64,000 bases of DNA from the NCBI RefSeq assembly GCF_014652095.1, contig NZ_BMYD01000001.1, forward strand, positions 204,633 through 268,632, given 5' to 3'. Below the pieces are notes generated by a model. The model was not told the DNA's origin. It did not search any database and saw only the letters and a program-made list of their open reading frames with translations. This document shows, piece after piece, positions 44,797-55,804 of this stretch. The stretch's first letter is position 1. Each line of letters opens with the position of its first letter. Made by a program: the position numbers and the translations under genes. The DNA is from Cognatilysobacter bugurensis. Lineage in GTDB: Bacteria; Pseudomonadota; Gammaproteobacteria; Xanthomonadales; Xanthomonadaceae.

Positions 44797-44865
44797 CGTT
44801 CCGCCGTCACGTGCCGACCGTCGGCGCGTGACCACAATCCGTTATCCCCTTCGGAGGCCGATTCC

Positions 44866-46386
<1,521 letters not shown>

Positions 46387-46483
46387 CGCCGCGCGCCGCC
46401 TGCGCCGGACCGGCGCGGGCGGCCTTGCGGGCTGTGCGATACTTCCGCGCTGTTTTTGCCCGTTTCCCGAGCCGCGCCGCCCG

Positions 46484-48277
46484 ATGCAGCAGATCCGCAA
46501 TTTTTCCATCATCGCCCACGTCGACCATGGCAAGTCGACGCTCGCCGATCGCATCATCCAGCTGTGCGGCGGCCTCGAGGCCCGCGAGATGGAGGCCCAG
46601 GTGCTCGATTCGAATCCGATCGAGCGCGAGCGCGGCATCACGATCAAGGCCCAGTCCGTCTCGCTGCCCTACAAGGCCAAGGACGGGCAGACGTACTTCC
46701 TGAATTTCATCGACACGCCGGGGCACGTCGACTTCAGCTACGAGGTCAGCCGCTCGCTGGCCGCATGCGAAGGCGCACTGCTCGTGGTGGACGCGGCACA
46801 GGGCGTCGAAGCTCAGTCCGTCGCGAACTGCTACACCGCCGTTGAGCAGGGTCTCGAAGTCGTGCCCGTGCTCAACAAGATCGACCTGCCGACGGCCGAC
46901 ATCGACCGCGCAAAGGCCGAGATCGAGGCGGTGATCGGCATCGACGCCGAGGACGCGGTGGCGATCAGCGCCAAGACCGGCCTGAACGTCGTCGACGTGC
47001 TCGAAGCGATCGTGCATCGCATTCCGCCGCCGAAGCCGCGCGACACCGACAAGCTGCAGGCGCTGATCATCGACTCGTGGTTCGACAACTACCTCGGCGT
47101 CGTAAGCCTCGTGCGCGTCATGCAGGGCGAGATCAAGCCCGGCGACAAGCTGCTGGTGATGTCGACCGGCCGCTCGCACCAGGTCGACAAGGTCGGCGTG
47201 TTCACACCCAAGCGCAAGGATCTGCCGGCGCTGCGCGCGGGCGAGGTGGGCTGGATCCACGCGGCGATCAAGGACGTGCACGGCGCGCCGGTCGGCGACA
47301 CGCTGACGCTCGCCGGCGATCCGGCGCCGAAGCCGCTGCCCGGTTTCCAGGAAATGCAGCCGCGCGTGTTCGCGGGCCTGTTCCCCGTCGATGCCGAGGA
47401 CTACCCGGACCTGCGCGAGGCGCTGGACAAGCTCCGCCTCAACGACGCCGCGCTGCGTTTCGAGCCCGAAAGTTCCGAGGCGATGGGCTTCGGTTTCCGC
47501 TGCGGCTTCCTCGGCATGCTGCACATGGAGATCGTGCAGGAGCGCCTGGAGCGCGAGTACAACCTCAACCTGATCTCGACCGCACCGACCGTGGTCTACG
47601 AGGTGCTCAAGACCGACGGCACGATCGTTTCCATGGACAACCCGGCCAAGCTGCCGCCGGTGAACATGGTCGAGGAAGTGCGCGAGCCGATCATCCGCGC
47701 GAACATCCTCACGCCGCCGGATTACGTCGGCAACGTCATCACGTTGTGTGAGGAAAAGCGCGGCTCGCAGATCGGCATCACCTACATGGGCCAGCAGGTG
47801 CAGATCAGCTACGAGCTGCCGATGGCCGAGGTCGTGCTCGACTTCTTCGACAAGCTCAAGTCGGTCAGCCGCGGCTATGCATCGTTGGACTACCAGTTCG
47901 TGCGCTTCCAGGAAGGCCCGTTCGTCCGCGTGGACACGCTGATCAACGGCGACAAGGTCGACGCGCTCAGCATCATCTGCCACCGCAGTCATGCCGACCG
48001 ACGCGGCCGCGACCTGTGCGAGAAGATGAAGGACTTGATTCCGCGCCAGATGTTCGACGTGGCGATCCAGGCCGCGATCGGCTCGCAGGTCATCGCGCGC
48101 TCGACCGTCAAGGCGATGCGCAAGAACGTGCTGGCCAAGTGCTACGGCGGTGACATCAGCCGCAAGAAGAAGCTCCTCGAGAAGCAGAAAGAGGGCAAGA
48201 AGCGGATGAAGCAGGTCGGTAGCGTCGAGATTCCGCAGGAGGCCTTCATGGCCGTGCTGCAGATGGACAACAAATAA
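46484..48277 (+). CDS. lepA: Elongation factor 4
   Basis: A ribosomal GTPase that helps in initiation or back-translocation under ionic stress. The G1 motif [10 protein letters not shown]2 [12 protein letters not shown]3 DTPGH and G4 NKIDLP are present, and the C-terminal [15 protein letters not shown] motif and the end of the LepA-specific domain are intact. It has 597 residues, the usual size. It lies in the usual lepA-lepB-rnc-era block, 97 bp after mucD. Confidence 0.98.
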   Translation: MQQIRNFSIIAHVDHGKSTLADRIIQLCGGLEAREMEAQVLDSNPIERERGITIKAQSVSLPYKAKDGQTYFLNFIDTPGHVDFSYEVSRSLAACEGALLVVDAAQGVEAQSVANCYTAVEQGLEVVPVLNKIDLPTADIDRAKAEIEAVIGIDAEDAVAISAKTGLNVVDVLEAIVHRIPPPKPRDTDKLQALIIDSWFDNYLGVVSLVRVMQGEIKPGDKLLVMSTGRSHQVDKVGVFTPKRKDLPALRAGEVGWIHAAIKDVHGAPVGDTLTLAGDPAPKPLPGFQEMQPRVFAGLFPVDAEDYPDLREALDKLRLNDAALRFEPESSEAMGFGFRCGFLGMLHMEIVQERLEREYNLNLISTAPTVVYEVLKTDGTIVSMDNPAKLPPVNMVEEVREPIIRANILTPPDYVGNVITLCEEKRGSQIGITYMGQQVQISYELPMAEVVLDFFDKLKSVSRGYASLDYQFVRFQEGPFVRVDTLINGDKVDALSIICHRSHADRRGRDLCEKMKDLIPRQMFDVAIQAAIGSQVIARSTVKAMRKNVLAKCYGGDISRKKKLLEKQKEGKKRMKQVGSVEIPQEAFMAVLQMDNK

Positions 48278-48404
48278 CAAGGAACGCCTGGACGCTCGTT
48301 CGAGCGGCACGCGCCCGGTGAGCCGGTCGCGGCCCGCGGCATCACGGCCGCCGCCCGCGCCGTGATTGGACTGCCGGGCTGCATTCGCCTTTCAAGGAAA
48401 CAAG

Positions 48405-49190
48405 ATGCGCTGGTTTGAAATCGCCCTCGTCGTGCTGACGGTGTTCACCGGGCTCGTCTGGCTGCTCGACAAGCTTTTCTTCGAGAAGCGCCGCGCGTCC
48501 GAGTCGGGACTGCTCGATGAGGGCAAGGAACCGATCGTCGTCGACTACTCGAAGGCGTTCTTCCCGGTGCTCCTGGTCGTGCTGGTGCTGCGCAGCTTCA
48601 TCGCCGAGCCGTTCCGGATTCCGTCGAACTCGATGATGCCGACGCTGCTGACCGGCGACTTCATCCTCGTCAACAAGTTCACCTACGGCCTGCGCTTGCC
48701 GGTGACGAACCGCAAGCTCGTCGAGCTTGGGGCGCCCGAGCGCGGTGACGTCGTCGTGTTCCGCCCGCCGCATCACCCGGAGCAGGACTGGATCAAGCGC
48801 GTCGTGGGCCTGCCGGGCGACCGGATCGCCTACCGCGACAACCAGGTCCTTCTCAACGGCGAGCCGCTCGCGTATTCGCCGGTCGGGACTTACGAGGGCC
48901 GGGGCAACGGCACCGAGATGACCGGCGCCGCCGAGATCCAGGAGCAGCTCGGTGACCAGCCGCACCGCATCCTCGAGCGCACCGAGTCGCTGTACCCGGG
49001 TCAGGGCGAGGGCGAGTGGGTCGTGCCGGCGGGGCATTATTTCGTGATGGGCGACAACCGCGACAACAGTGAAGACAGCCGATACTGGGGCTTCCTGCCG
49101 GAGAAGAACCTCCGCGGGAAGGCGTTCCTGATCTGGATGAACATCGACGGGGGCATCGATCTGTCGCGCATCGGCAGCTCGATCGAGTAA
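48405..49190 (+). CDS. lepB: Signal peptidase I
   Basis: An inner-membrane protease that removes signal peptides. Two N-terminal membrane helices (residues ~4-24 and ~50-65) precede the catalytic Ser76 (IPSNSMMPT) and Lys131 (DWIKRVVGLPGD); GDNRDNSEDSRYWG is the conserved C-terminal box. The ATG at 48405 has an AAGGAA site 5 bp upstream; an in-frame upstream start is less likely. It has 261 residues. Confidence 0.97.
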   Translation: MRWFEIALVVLTVFTGLVWLLDKLFFEKRRASESGLLDEGKEPIVVDYSKAFFPVLLVVLVLRSFIAEPFRIPSNSMMPTLLTGDFILVNKFTYGLRLPVTNRKLVELGAPERGDVVVFRPPHHPEQDWIKRVVGLPGDRIAYRDNQVLLNGEPLAYSPVGTYEGRGNGTEMTGAAEIQEQLGDQPHRILERTESLYPGQGEGEWVVPAGHYFVMGDNRDNSEDSRYWGFLPEKNLRGKAFLIWMNIDGGIDLSRIGSSIE

Positions 49191-49232
49191 CCGGGTGCCC
49201 GGCTGTCCGGGCGTGACGAGGGGAGTGAGCAG

Positions 49233-49619
49233 ATGAAGCGTCAACAGCGGGGCATGACCCTGATCGGGTTCATCATGGTCCTGGGGGTCGCGGGCGTGTT
49301 CGCGTACATGGGCATGAAGCTGATCCCGATGTACTCGGAGTACTACACGGTCAAGCAGTCGCTCGAGGGCATCGCGAAGGAGCCGGGCATCACGACGCAG
49401 GACACCGCGCGCATCAAGGACCTGTTCTTCCGTCGCTTGTACGTGAGCTACGCGGAGAACGTGAAGCCCGAGCACGTGAAGATCACGCGCAAGGATGCCG
49501 GGTTCGTGGTTAACGTGGACTACGAAGTGCGCAAGCCGCTGATCGCCAACATCGACGTCGTCGGCCGCTTCCAAGCCGAGCAGGAACTTCGCCGCGAGCG
49601 CGATTCCGGCAGCTACTGA
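49233..49619 (+). CDS. DUF4845 protein, pilin-like N-terminus
   Basis: A 128-residue protein with a class III-like signal [23 protein letters not shown], i.e. a short basic lead followed by a hydrophobic helix, as in type IV pilins, but with Met-Thr after the glycine. The rest is a small periplasmic domain with [22 protein letters not shown]. It is always found between lepB and rnc in related bacteria. The function is unknown; it may support secretion or pilus assembly. Confidence 0.88.
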   Translation: MKRQQRGMTLIGFIMVLGVAGVFAYMGMKLIPMYSEYYTVKQSLEGIAKEPGITTQDTARIKDLFFRRLYVSYAENVKPEHVKITRKDAGFVVNVDYEVRKPLIANIDVVGRFQAEQELRRERDSGSY

Positions 49620-49626
49620 GCCGCGC

Positions 49627-50313
49627 GTGAGCGGGTCCTCGCCCGAGCGCCTCGACGCGCACCGTTTCAGCGACCCGGCGCTGCTCGCGCAGGCGCTGCG
49701 GCACCGCAGCGCGGGCACGCCCCACAACGAGCGGCTCGAGTTCCTTGGCGACGCGCTCGTCAATCTGTTCATCGCCGAGACGCTGTTCGCCCGTTGGCCG
49801 CAGGCCGACGAAGGCGCGCTCACCCGCGCGCGCGCCGAACTCGTTCGCGAGTCCGCACTCGCGCCGATCGCCCGCACGCTCGAGCTCGGGTCCAAGCTGA
49901 CGCTCGGGCCGGGCGAGATGAAATCCGGCGGACACCGACGCGACTCGATCCTGGCCGACGCGCTCGAGGCGATTGTGGCCGCGATCTACCTGGACGCCGG
50001 ATTCGAAGCCTGCCGCGCCGCCGTGCTGCCCTGGTTCGAGTCCGCGATCGAAGCGCTGCCGCCGCCGCACAAGGTCGGTAAGGACGCGAAGACGCGCCTG
50101 CAGGAGTGGCTGCAGGGCCGTCAGAAGCCGTTGCCGGTGTACACGCTGATCTCCGAATCGGGCGAAGAGCACGCGAAGACCTTTCACGTGAGCTGCGCCG
50201 TGACCGACCTGGCGCTCGTGACCGAGGGCGAAGGCGCGTCGCGCCGGGCGGCCGAGCAGGTCGCCGCCGAAGCGGCGCTCGTGGACCTCGAGGCTCGGCG
50301 CGCAAAGAGCTGA
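49627..50313 (+). CDS. rnc: Ribonuclease III
   Basis: A double-strand-specific RNase that matures rRNA and some mRNAs. The catalytic signature [14 protein letters not shown] and the [16 protein letters not shown] helix with the second acidic set are clear. The C-terminal dsRNA-binding domain begins at about [12 protein letters not shown]. The GTG start at 49627 lies 8 bp after the DUF4845 stop. It has 228 residues. Confidence 0.96.
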   Translation: MSGSSPERLDAHRFSDPALLAQALRHRSAGTPHNERLEFLGDALVNLFIAETLFARWPQADEGALTRARAELVRESALAPIARTLELGSKLTLGPGEMKSGGHRRDSILADALEAIVAAIYLDAGFEACRAAVLPWFESAIEALPPPHKVGKDAKTRLQEWLQGRQKPLPVYTLISESGEEHAKTFHVSCAVTDLALVTEGEGASRRAAEQVAAEAALVDLEARRAKS

Positions 50314-50498
50314 AACCGGGCCTTTGCGCTGGTTCGATCGCGGGAGAGCATTGAGCCCGCGAGGTGCGATCCGCACATACCCAGGCGGCCACAAATGCCG
50401 CTTGCATCAGAGCCGGCGTCATCCCGCGATTCCAACTCCAGATCGATGTCTGCTGCATGCGGTTTGCCACGCATGCTCCGCGCGCCGACAATCGCCGG

Positions 50499-51392
50499 AT
50501 GAATACCGCTCCCCATCGCGCCGGCCATGTCGCCGTCATCGGCCGGCCGAACGTCGGCAAGTCCACGCTCGTCAACGCGCTCGTCGGCGCGAAGGTCAGC
50601 ATCACCTCGAACCGGCCGCAGACCACGCGGCACCGATTGCTCGGTATCGCGACGTTTCCCGAAGGGCAGTTGCTGCTCGTCGATACGCCGGGCATCCATC
50701 GCGAGCAGAAGCGCGCGATGAATCGCATGATGAACCGTGCGGCGCGCGGTGCGATCGAGGGCGTGGACGCCGCGATGCTGGTCGTTCGCGCCGGCCAGTG
50801 GGACGACGAGGACGGACTGGCCTACGACGTGTTGCGCAGCTCCGGCGTGCCGGTCGTGCTGGTCGTGAACCAGGTCGACCGCCTCAAGGACAAGACGGTG
50901 TTGCTGCCGTACCTCGCGAAGATCAGCGAGGGACGCGAGTTCGCTGCCGTCCATCCGATATCGGCGCTCAAGCGCAAAGGGCTCGAAGCGCTGGTGCGCG
51001 ACGTGCTCGCGCTCGTGCCCGAGCAAGCTGCGCTCTACGCCGAAGACGAGATCACCGACAAGAGCCAGCGCTTCCTTGCAGGCGAGCTCGTGCGCGAGCA
51101 GCTCATGCGCCAACTCGGGGACGAAGTGCCGTACGCGACGACGGTGGAGATCGAGCGTTTCGTCGTCGACGGCGCGCTGCTGCGCATCGGGGCGGTGATC
51201 TGGGTCGAGCGTGACGGCCAGAAGGCGATCGTCATCGGCAAGGGCGGCGAGCGGCTGCGCGAGGTCGGCTCCCAATCGCGCCAGCAGATGGAGCGCCTGT
51301 TTGGATCGAAGGTGTTTCTCGAAACCTGGGTGCGCGTGCGTGAGGGCTGGTCGGACGACGAAGCCGCGCTGCGCGCATTCGGATACGACTGA
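50499..51392 (+). CDS. era: GTPase Era
   Basis: An essential 16S rRNA-binding GTPase for small-subunit assembly. G1 [10 protein letters not shown]2 around TTRHRLLG, G3 DTPGIH, G4 NQVD and the C-terminal KH domain ([36 protein letters not shown]) are all in place. I chose the ATG at 50499, giving 297 residues; the frame is open upstream but would extend the N-terminus far beyond family length. The gap to rnc (185 bp) is longer than usual. Confidence 0.96.
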   Translation: MNTAPHRAGHVAVIGRPNVGKSTLVNALVGAKVSITSNRPQTTRHRLLGIATFPEGQLLLVDTPGIHREQKRAMNRMMNRAARGAIEGVDAAMLVVRAGQWDDEDGLAYDVLRSSGVPVVLVVNQVDRLKDKTVLLPYLAKISEGREFAAVHPISALKRKGLEALVRDVLALVPEQAALYAEDEITDKSQRFLAGELVREQLMRQLGDEVPYATTVEIERFVVDGALLRIGAVIWVERDGQKAIVIGKGGERLREVGSQSRQQMERLFGSKVFLETWVRVREGWSDDEAALRAFGYD

Positions 51393-51498
51393 CGACGAGG
51401 GCGGGTTCGCATCGATGCGGACCACGGCGCGTTGATGCGGTGTCGCGCACCGTGATCGCGCGTCCCCGATGCACTAAAGCGAGTCCCGAGACCGTCCG

Positions 51499-52242
51499 AT
51501 GCGCCTGACCGCGGAGCCCGCGTTCGTCCTGCACACGCGCCCGTGGCGAGAGACGAGCCTGCTCGTCGAGGTGCTGAGTGCGGGACATGGGCGGCTCGGC
51601 ATCGTCGCGCGCGGCGTGCAGGGCCCGAAGCGCCATGTGCTGCGCGCGGCGCTGCAACCGCTGCAGTCGATCCGCTTCGATGCGGTGCAGCGCGGCGAGC
51701 TCGCGCGGTTGGTGTCGGCCGAAGCGCTCGATGCCGCTCCGCGGCTCGGCGGCGACGCGATGCTCGCCGCGTTCTATCTCAACGAACTCACGCTGCGCCT
51801 GACGCCTCGCGACGACCCGCAGCCGGAGCTGTACGAGGCGTACGCGTACGCACGCGAGCGGCTTCGTCATGGCGACTCGCTTGCGTGGACATTGCGCCGT
51901 TACGAGCGCGATCTGCTCGATGCGCTCGGCGTTGGGCTCGACTGGGCGCAGGACGCGCACGGCCCGGTCGATCCGGCCGCGCGTTACCGGCTCGACCCCG
52001 AGCAGGGGCCGCAGCGCGTGCTCAGTGACCGCGGTCGCGGCGATCGCAGCCATGCGGCGACGGGCCGCGCATTGATCGCGCTCGCGTCGGACACCGCGCC
52101 GACGCCGGACGACCTCGTCAGCCTGCGACGCCCGATGCGCGAGGTGCTCGCGCATCACCTGGGGCCGCGCGGCCTGCGCTCGTGGGAACTGATCGGGGAG
52201 ATGGCCCGCGTCGGCCGTGAATCGCGGCCGCCGGAGCCATAG
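51499..52242 (+). CDS. recO: DNA repair protein RecO
   Basis: RecO works with RecR in the RecF pathway. The OB-fold start [37 protein letters not shown] and the leucine-rich [11 protein letters not shown] segment match. It lacks obvious zinc cysteines, which is usual for proteobacterial RecO. It follows era by 106 bp and converges on the receiver-Hpt gene with 6 bp between. Confidence 0.95.
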   Translation: MRLTAEPAFVLHTRPWRETSLLVEVLSAGHGRLGIVARGVQGPKRHVLRAALQPLQSIRFDAVQRGELARLVSAEALDAAPRLGGDAMLAAFYLNELTLRLTPRDDPQPELYEAYAYARERLRHGDSLAWTLRRYERDLLDALGVGLDWAQDAHGPVDPAARYRLDPEQGPQRVLSDRGRGDRSHAATGRALIALASDTAPTPDDLVSLRRPMREVLAHHLGPRGLRSWELIGEMARVGRESRPPEP

Positions 52243-52248
52243 CGCCGG

Positions 52249-52947
52249 TCAGGCGACGTCGGTCGGCGCGCGTGCGAGCAAGGCGCCTACCTCGCGTTCG
52301 AACTCGGCAAGCGTCGATGGACCCGGCGCACCACGCAGGGCGTGCACGCACTCGAGCAAGGTGGCTGCGCCGACGAACGCGCAGCTTGCCTGCAGGCGAT
52401 GCAGCGTCGCCCGCAGCGCCGCGTCGTCATGCGTGTGCACGGCAGTGCGACAGCGCGCAAGCGCGTCGGGCAGCTCCTGAAGGAAGAGGGCGCGCAGTGC
52501 GAGCAGCGATTCGCGGCGGCCGCCGAGCGCGCGAAGCGCCTGCGGGTCGTCCCACCGATCAGCGGGCTCGCGTCGGCGTTCAACGCTCGAGGACGGCAAT
52601 ACGGCCGCGACCAGCTCGGCGGCCGGCAACGGTTTGACGAGTACGTCGACAAACCCGGCGTCGCGCAGCCGCGCGTGCAGCGCCGGATCGCTCGAAGCCG
52701 TGTGCGCGATCGCGCGCGCGAACAGGCCTCGAGCACGCAGCGATGCGAGCAGGTCGATGCCGGTGCCGTCGGGCAGGTGGGCGTCGATGAGCCACAGGTC
52801 GTGGTGTGCGTGTGTTGCCGCGTCGTGTGCGGTCGCGACGCAGCCACGGGCATCGACGTGGGCGCCTGCGCGTTCGAGCGCGAGAGTGAACACGCTGGAA
52901 CTGACGGCGTCGTCTTCGACGAGCAATACGCGGGGATTGCGGTCCAT
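52249..52947 (-). CDS. Response regulator receiver protein with a C-terminal Hpt-like domain
   Basis: A 232-residue protein with two signalling domains. The receiver domain has the phospho-acceptor Asp55 (WLIDAHLPDGTG), acidic Glu11-Asp13 and Lys105 (VKPLPA). The C-terminal helical part (residues ~135-225) resembles a histidine-phosphotransfer domain, with His183 in LHRLQASCAFVGA where Hpt has HxLKGSA. No DNA-binding domain and no histidine kinase is next to it. It is convergent with recO and divergent from the YdbH-like gene 30 bp away. Confidence 0.85.
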   Translation of the reverse strand: MDRNPRVLLVEDDAVSSSVFTLALERAGAHVDARGCVATAHDAATHAHHDLWLIDAHLPDGTGIDLLASLRARGLFARAIAHTASSDPALHARLRDAGFVDVLVKPLPAAELVAAVLPSSSVERRREPADRWDDPQALRALGGRRESLLALRALFLQELPDALARCRTAVHTHDDAALRATLHRLQASCAFVGAATLLECVHALRGAPGPSTLAEFEREVGALLARAPTDVA

Positions 52948-52977
52948 CGTGATGTCTCCCGGCCGTATCCTTCGACC

Positions 52978-55002
52978 ATGTCGCTTGCCATCGTACGCCG
53001 GCTCTCAGTGCTGCTGCTTGTTTCGATTGCCGCCTGCCCGGCGGTGGCGGACGCACGCACGGCCGTCGCCCGCATCGAACGCGTGGCGACCCCGGTTGCC
53101 ACGCTGCAGGGCGTCGAAGTGCGGCTCGCTTGGCCCGATGGCGCAGAGGCGGGCACGCTCCGGCTGCGTGCGGAGCGGCTCGACGCGCCCGACCTCGGTT
53201 ATCGGTTCCGAAACCTCGACTGGACCTGTCCGCTGCAGCGGGAGGGAAGCCGCTGGCGATGCTCGGGCGCCCTGCGGGCCGGCGGCTCCAGGCCGTTCGA
53301 GTTTTCATTCCTGCTCGACGACGCCCACACGCAGGCCACGCTCGCGCGCGGCGCCGCGCGGATCCACGTACGCCGCGCCGCCGCGCAGCCGACGCTGACC
53401 CGCATCGACCTGACCGCCGTGCCGCTCGAATGGACGCAGGCGTTGCTCGCGCAGGCGTGGAGCGAGGCCCGGTTCACCGCGGGCACCGGTGACGCGTCGC
53501 TGACCATTGCCGCGCCGGAGCGGGCGTCGCTGCGCATCACCGGGCCCGTCGTCCTGCGCGGCGCCGGCCTCGACACCCCGGACGGTCGCATTGCCGCCGA
53601 GCAGCTCGGCGCACGCTTCGATCTCGATGCCGAATTCGGTGATGTCGACCGCATCGCAATCGATGGCCGCCTGGAGGGCGGCGAGTTGCTGTTCGACCGC
53701 ACCTACGTCGCGCTCGGCGCACGCACCGTCCCGCTGCAGGTGCAAGCCAGGCAGGCAGGAGGCGGGCGCTGGGAACTGCCCGTGCTTACGTGGCGCGACG
53801 CGGGCGTGCTCGAAGTCGACGCGCGTGCCTTGCTTGCGCCCGACGGCACACCCACGACGCTCGGCGTCGAGTTCCGCAGCCCGGTCCTGCAGGCGCTTGC
53901 GGCGCATTACCTGTCCGGATGGCTTGGATCGGCGGGGCTGGGTGATCTGCGCGCGAGCGGCGGTGCGCGCGGCGCGCTCGTGGTCGACGACGGCGAGGTG
54001 GAGAGTGCCGCCCTCGTGCTCGACGATGCCGGGTTCGACGATCCGCGCGGGCGCTTCGCGTTTGAGGGCCTGGCGGGCGACGTGCGCTTCTCGGCCGGGG
54101 CGGCGATCGACAGCGCGCTCGCGTGGCGCAAGGGCGCGCTGTACGGGCTGCCGTTCGGTCCCGCCCGCCTGCCGTGGACAAGCGGCGGCGGCGCCATGCG
54201 GCTGCGCGAGGATCTTGCGGTCGGCGTGCTCGGCGGCTCGCTGCGCATCGAGGATCTGGTGTTGCGGCCGCCCGCCGGCGGCGAGCGCTTCGATGTGCGC
54301 TTCGGGCTCGGGCTCGACGGCCTGGAGGTGTCGCAACTCGCGCAGGCGATGGAGTGGCCCGCGTTCGGCGGCACGCTGAGCGGGCGCATCCCACAGGCGC
54401 GTTATCGCGAGGATCGGCTCACGTTCGACGGCGGCCTTTCGATGCAGCTGTTCGACGGGCAGGTCGCGGTGTCGGCGGTTGCGATGGAGCGTCCGTTCGG
54501 CACGGCGCCCACGATGACGGCCGACATCGCACTCGACGATCTCGATCTCGAAGCGCTCACCGGCGTGTTCGGGTTCGGCAGCATCACCGGCCGACTCGAC
54601 GGTCGCATCGACGGCCTCCGACTCGTCGACTGGCAGCCGGTTGCGTTCGACGCACGGCTTCAGACCGATCGCCGCCGAGGCGTGCGACAGCGCATCAGCC
54701 AGCGCGCGGTGCAGGACCTGTCCAGCGTCGGTGACGCGTCGTTCGTCAACACGTTGCAGGGGCAGGCGCTCGCGCTGTTCGACGACTTCGGCTACTCGCG
54801 GATCGGCATCGGGTGCCGTCTCGTCGATGAGGTGTGCACGATGAACGGGCTCGGTTCAGCGGGGCGCGCATTTACTATCGTCGAAGGCGCGGGGCTGCCG
54901 CGTTTGACGGTTGTAGGGTTCAACCAACGCGTCGACTGGCCGACGCTGGTCGAGCGCCTGGCGGCCGTGGGGTCGGGCGATGTACGGCCCGTGGTGGACT
55001 GA
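52978..55002 (+). CDS. YdbH-like AsmA-superfamily protein (lipid-transport type)
   Basis: A 674-residue exported protein. The signal peptide runs to about residue 26 (LLVSIAACPAVADA). The rest is a long repetitive beta-rich body with alternating charged and hydrophobic strands. The C-terminal part VGFNQRVDWPTLVERL and the YdbH-type DLDLEALTGVFGFGSITGRLDG block match the intermembrane-bridge family that moves phospholipids to the outer membrane with TamB and YhdP in E. coli. The start at 52978 lies 30 bp from the divergent receiver gene; the frame is open upstream but without a signal peptide. The YdbL-type gene follows after 27 bp. Confidence 0.82.
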   Translation: MSLAIVRRLSVLLLVSIAACPAVADARTAVARIERVATPVATLQGVEVRLAWPDGAEAGTLRLRAERLDAPDLGYRFRNLDWTCPLQREGSRWRCSGALRAGGSRPFEFSFLLDDAHTQATLARGAARIHVRRAAAQPTLTRIDLTAVPLEWTQALLAQAWSEARFTAGTGDASLTIAAPERASLRITGPVVLRGAGLDTPDGRIAAEQLGARFDLDAEFGDVDRIAIDGRLEGGELLFDRTYVALGARTVPLQVQARQAGGGRWELPVLTWRDAGVLEVDARALLAPDGTPTTLGVEFRSPVLQALAAHYLSGWLGSAGLGDLRASGGARGALVVDDGEVESAALVLDDAGFDDPRGRFAFEGLAGDVRFSAGAAIDSALAWRKGALYGLPFGPARLPWTSGGGAMRLREDLAVGVLGGSLRIEDLVLRPPAGGERFDVRFGLGLDGLEVSQLAQAMEWPAFGGTLSGRIPQARYREDRLTFDGGLSMQLFDGQVAVSAVAMERPFGTAPTMTADIALDDLDLEALTGVFGFGSITGRLDGRIDGLRLVDWQPVAFDARLQTDRRRGVRQRISQRAVQDLSSVGDASFVNTLQGQALALFDDFGYSRIGIGCRLVDEVCTMNGLGSAGRAFTIVEGAGLPRLTVVGFNQRVDWPTLVERLAAVGSGDVRPVVD

Positions 55003-55029
55003 CGGCGCAAGGCGCCTGGAGAAATGACG

Positions 55030-55662
55030 ATGGTGCGTTGGATGGGGCTGCCGATCGCAGCCGTGGCATTGACCGCGTGCGTGACGATCAACGTGTACTT
55101 CCCGGCGGCCGAGGCGAAGGAGGCCGCGCGCGAATTCGTCGAGAACGTGATCGGCGACGAGGCGAAGGCACCGAAGCCGGTCGAGCAGGGGCCGGGCGGT
55201 CAGAGCGCGTCGCGGCATGACGCGCGCGACGCGATGTCCGAACTGGCCGCGCTGGCGCGGCGGGTTGATGTCTGGGCGGTTCTGGGTGTGGGCGCGGCGC
55301 ATGCGCAGTCGCCCGACATGACGATCAAGACGCCGGCGATCCAGGCGATCCAGGCACGCATGGCGGAGCGTTTCGAATCCCAGCTGCGTGCGGGCTTCGA
55401 GGCGGGCGCGCTCGGCTTTGCGAGCGACGGCACGATCGTCGTGCGTGATGCGGGCAAGTTGCCGCTCAAGGATCGCGTCGCGATCAACTCGGCCGTTGCG
55501 GACGACAACCGCGACCGCAAGGCGGTGTACCGCGAAGTCGCGGTGGCGAACGGCCATCCGGAGTGGGAAGACCGCATCCGCGAGGTGTTTGCGAAGCAGT
55601 GGATCGACAGCGCGCGTTCGGGCTGGTGGTACCAGAGCGGCGGCGCGTGGAAGCAAAAGTGA
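55030..55662 (+). CDS. YdbL/DUF1318-family lipoprotein
   Basis: A 210-residue protein with a signal peptide ending in the lipobox ALTAC (Cys17 from this start). The C-terminal domain, from about KTPAIQAIQARM through NDGTIVV-like and AYREVAVANGHPEWEDRIREVFA-like blocks, matches the DUF1318 (YdbL) family. I prefer the ATG at 55030 over the one at 55024 because GGAG then lies 8 bp upstream instead of 2. In E. coli, YdbL is not a lipoprotein and a separate small lipoprotein, YnbE, bridges to YdbH; no YnbE gene is seen here. Confidence 0.85.
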   Translation: MVRWMGLPIAAVALTACVTINVYFPAAEAKEAAREFVENVIGDEAKAPKPVEQGPGGQSASRHDARDAMSELAALARRVDVWAVLGVGAAHAQSPDMTIKTPAIQAIQARMAERFESQLRAGFEAGALGFASDGTIVVRDAGKLPLKDRVAINSAVADDNRDRKAVYREVAVANGHPEWEDRIREVFAKQWIDSARSGWWYQSGGAWKQK

Positions 55663-55691
55663 CGCGTCAGGCGGACTGAGTGCCTGCGCCC

Positions 55692-55717
55692 CGAACGGCC
55701 GCCTGTGCGGCCGTTCG
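55692..55717 (+). terminator. Hairpin after the YdbH/YdbL genes
   Basis: A perfect 11-bp stem (CGAACGGCCGC, 55692-55702) with a CTGT loop pairs with 55707-55717 and is followed by CGTTTGTG. The T-run is short, but position and stem strength support a terminator. Confidence 0.6.
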
Positions 55718-55804
55718 CGTTTGTGCGGGTTCGGGCGACGCGCGCGGCCGGCGCGGTGCGGGCTTCTGCGACAATGCGCGGCTTCGTATTCGCAGCAGCG
55801 CACC

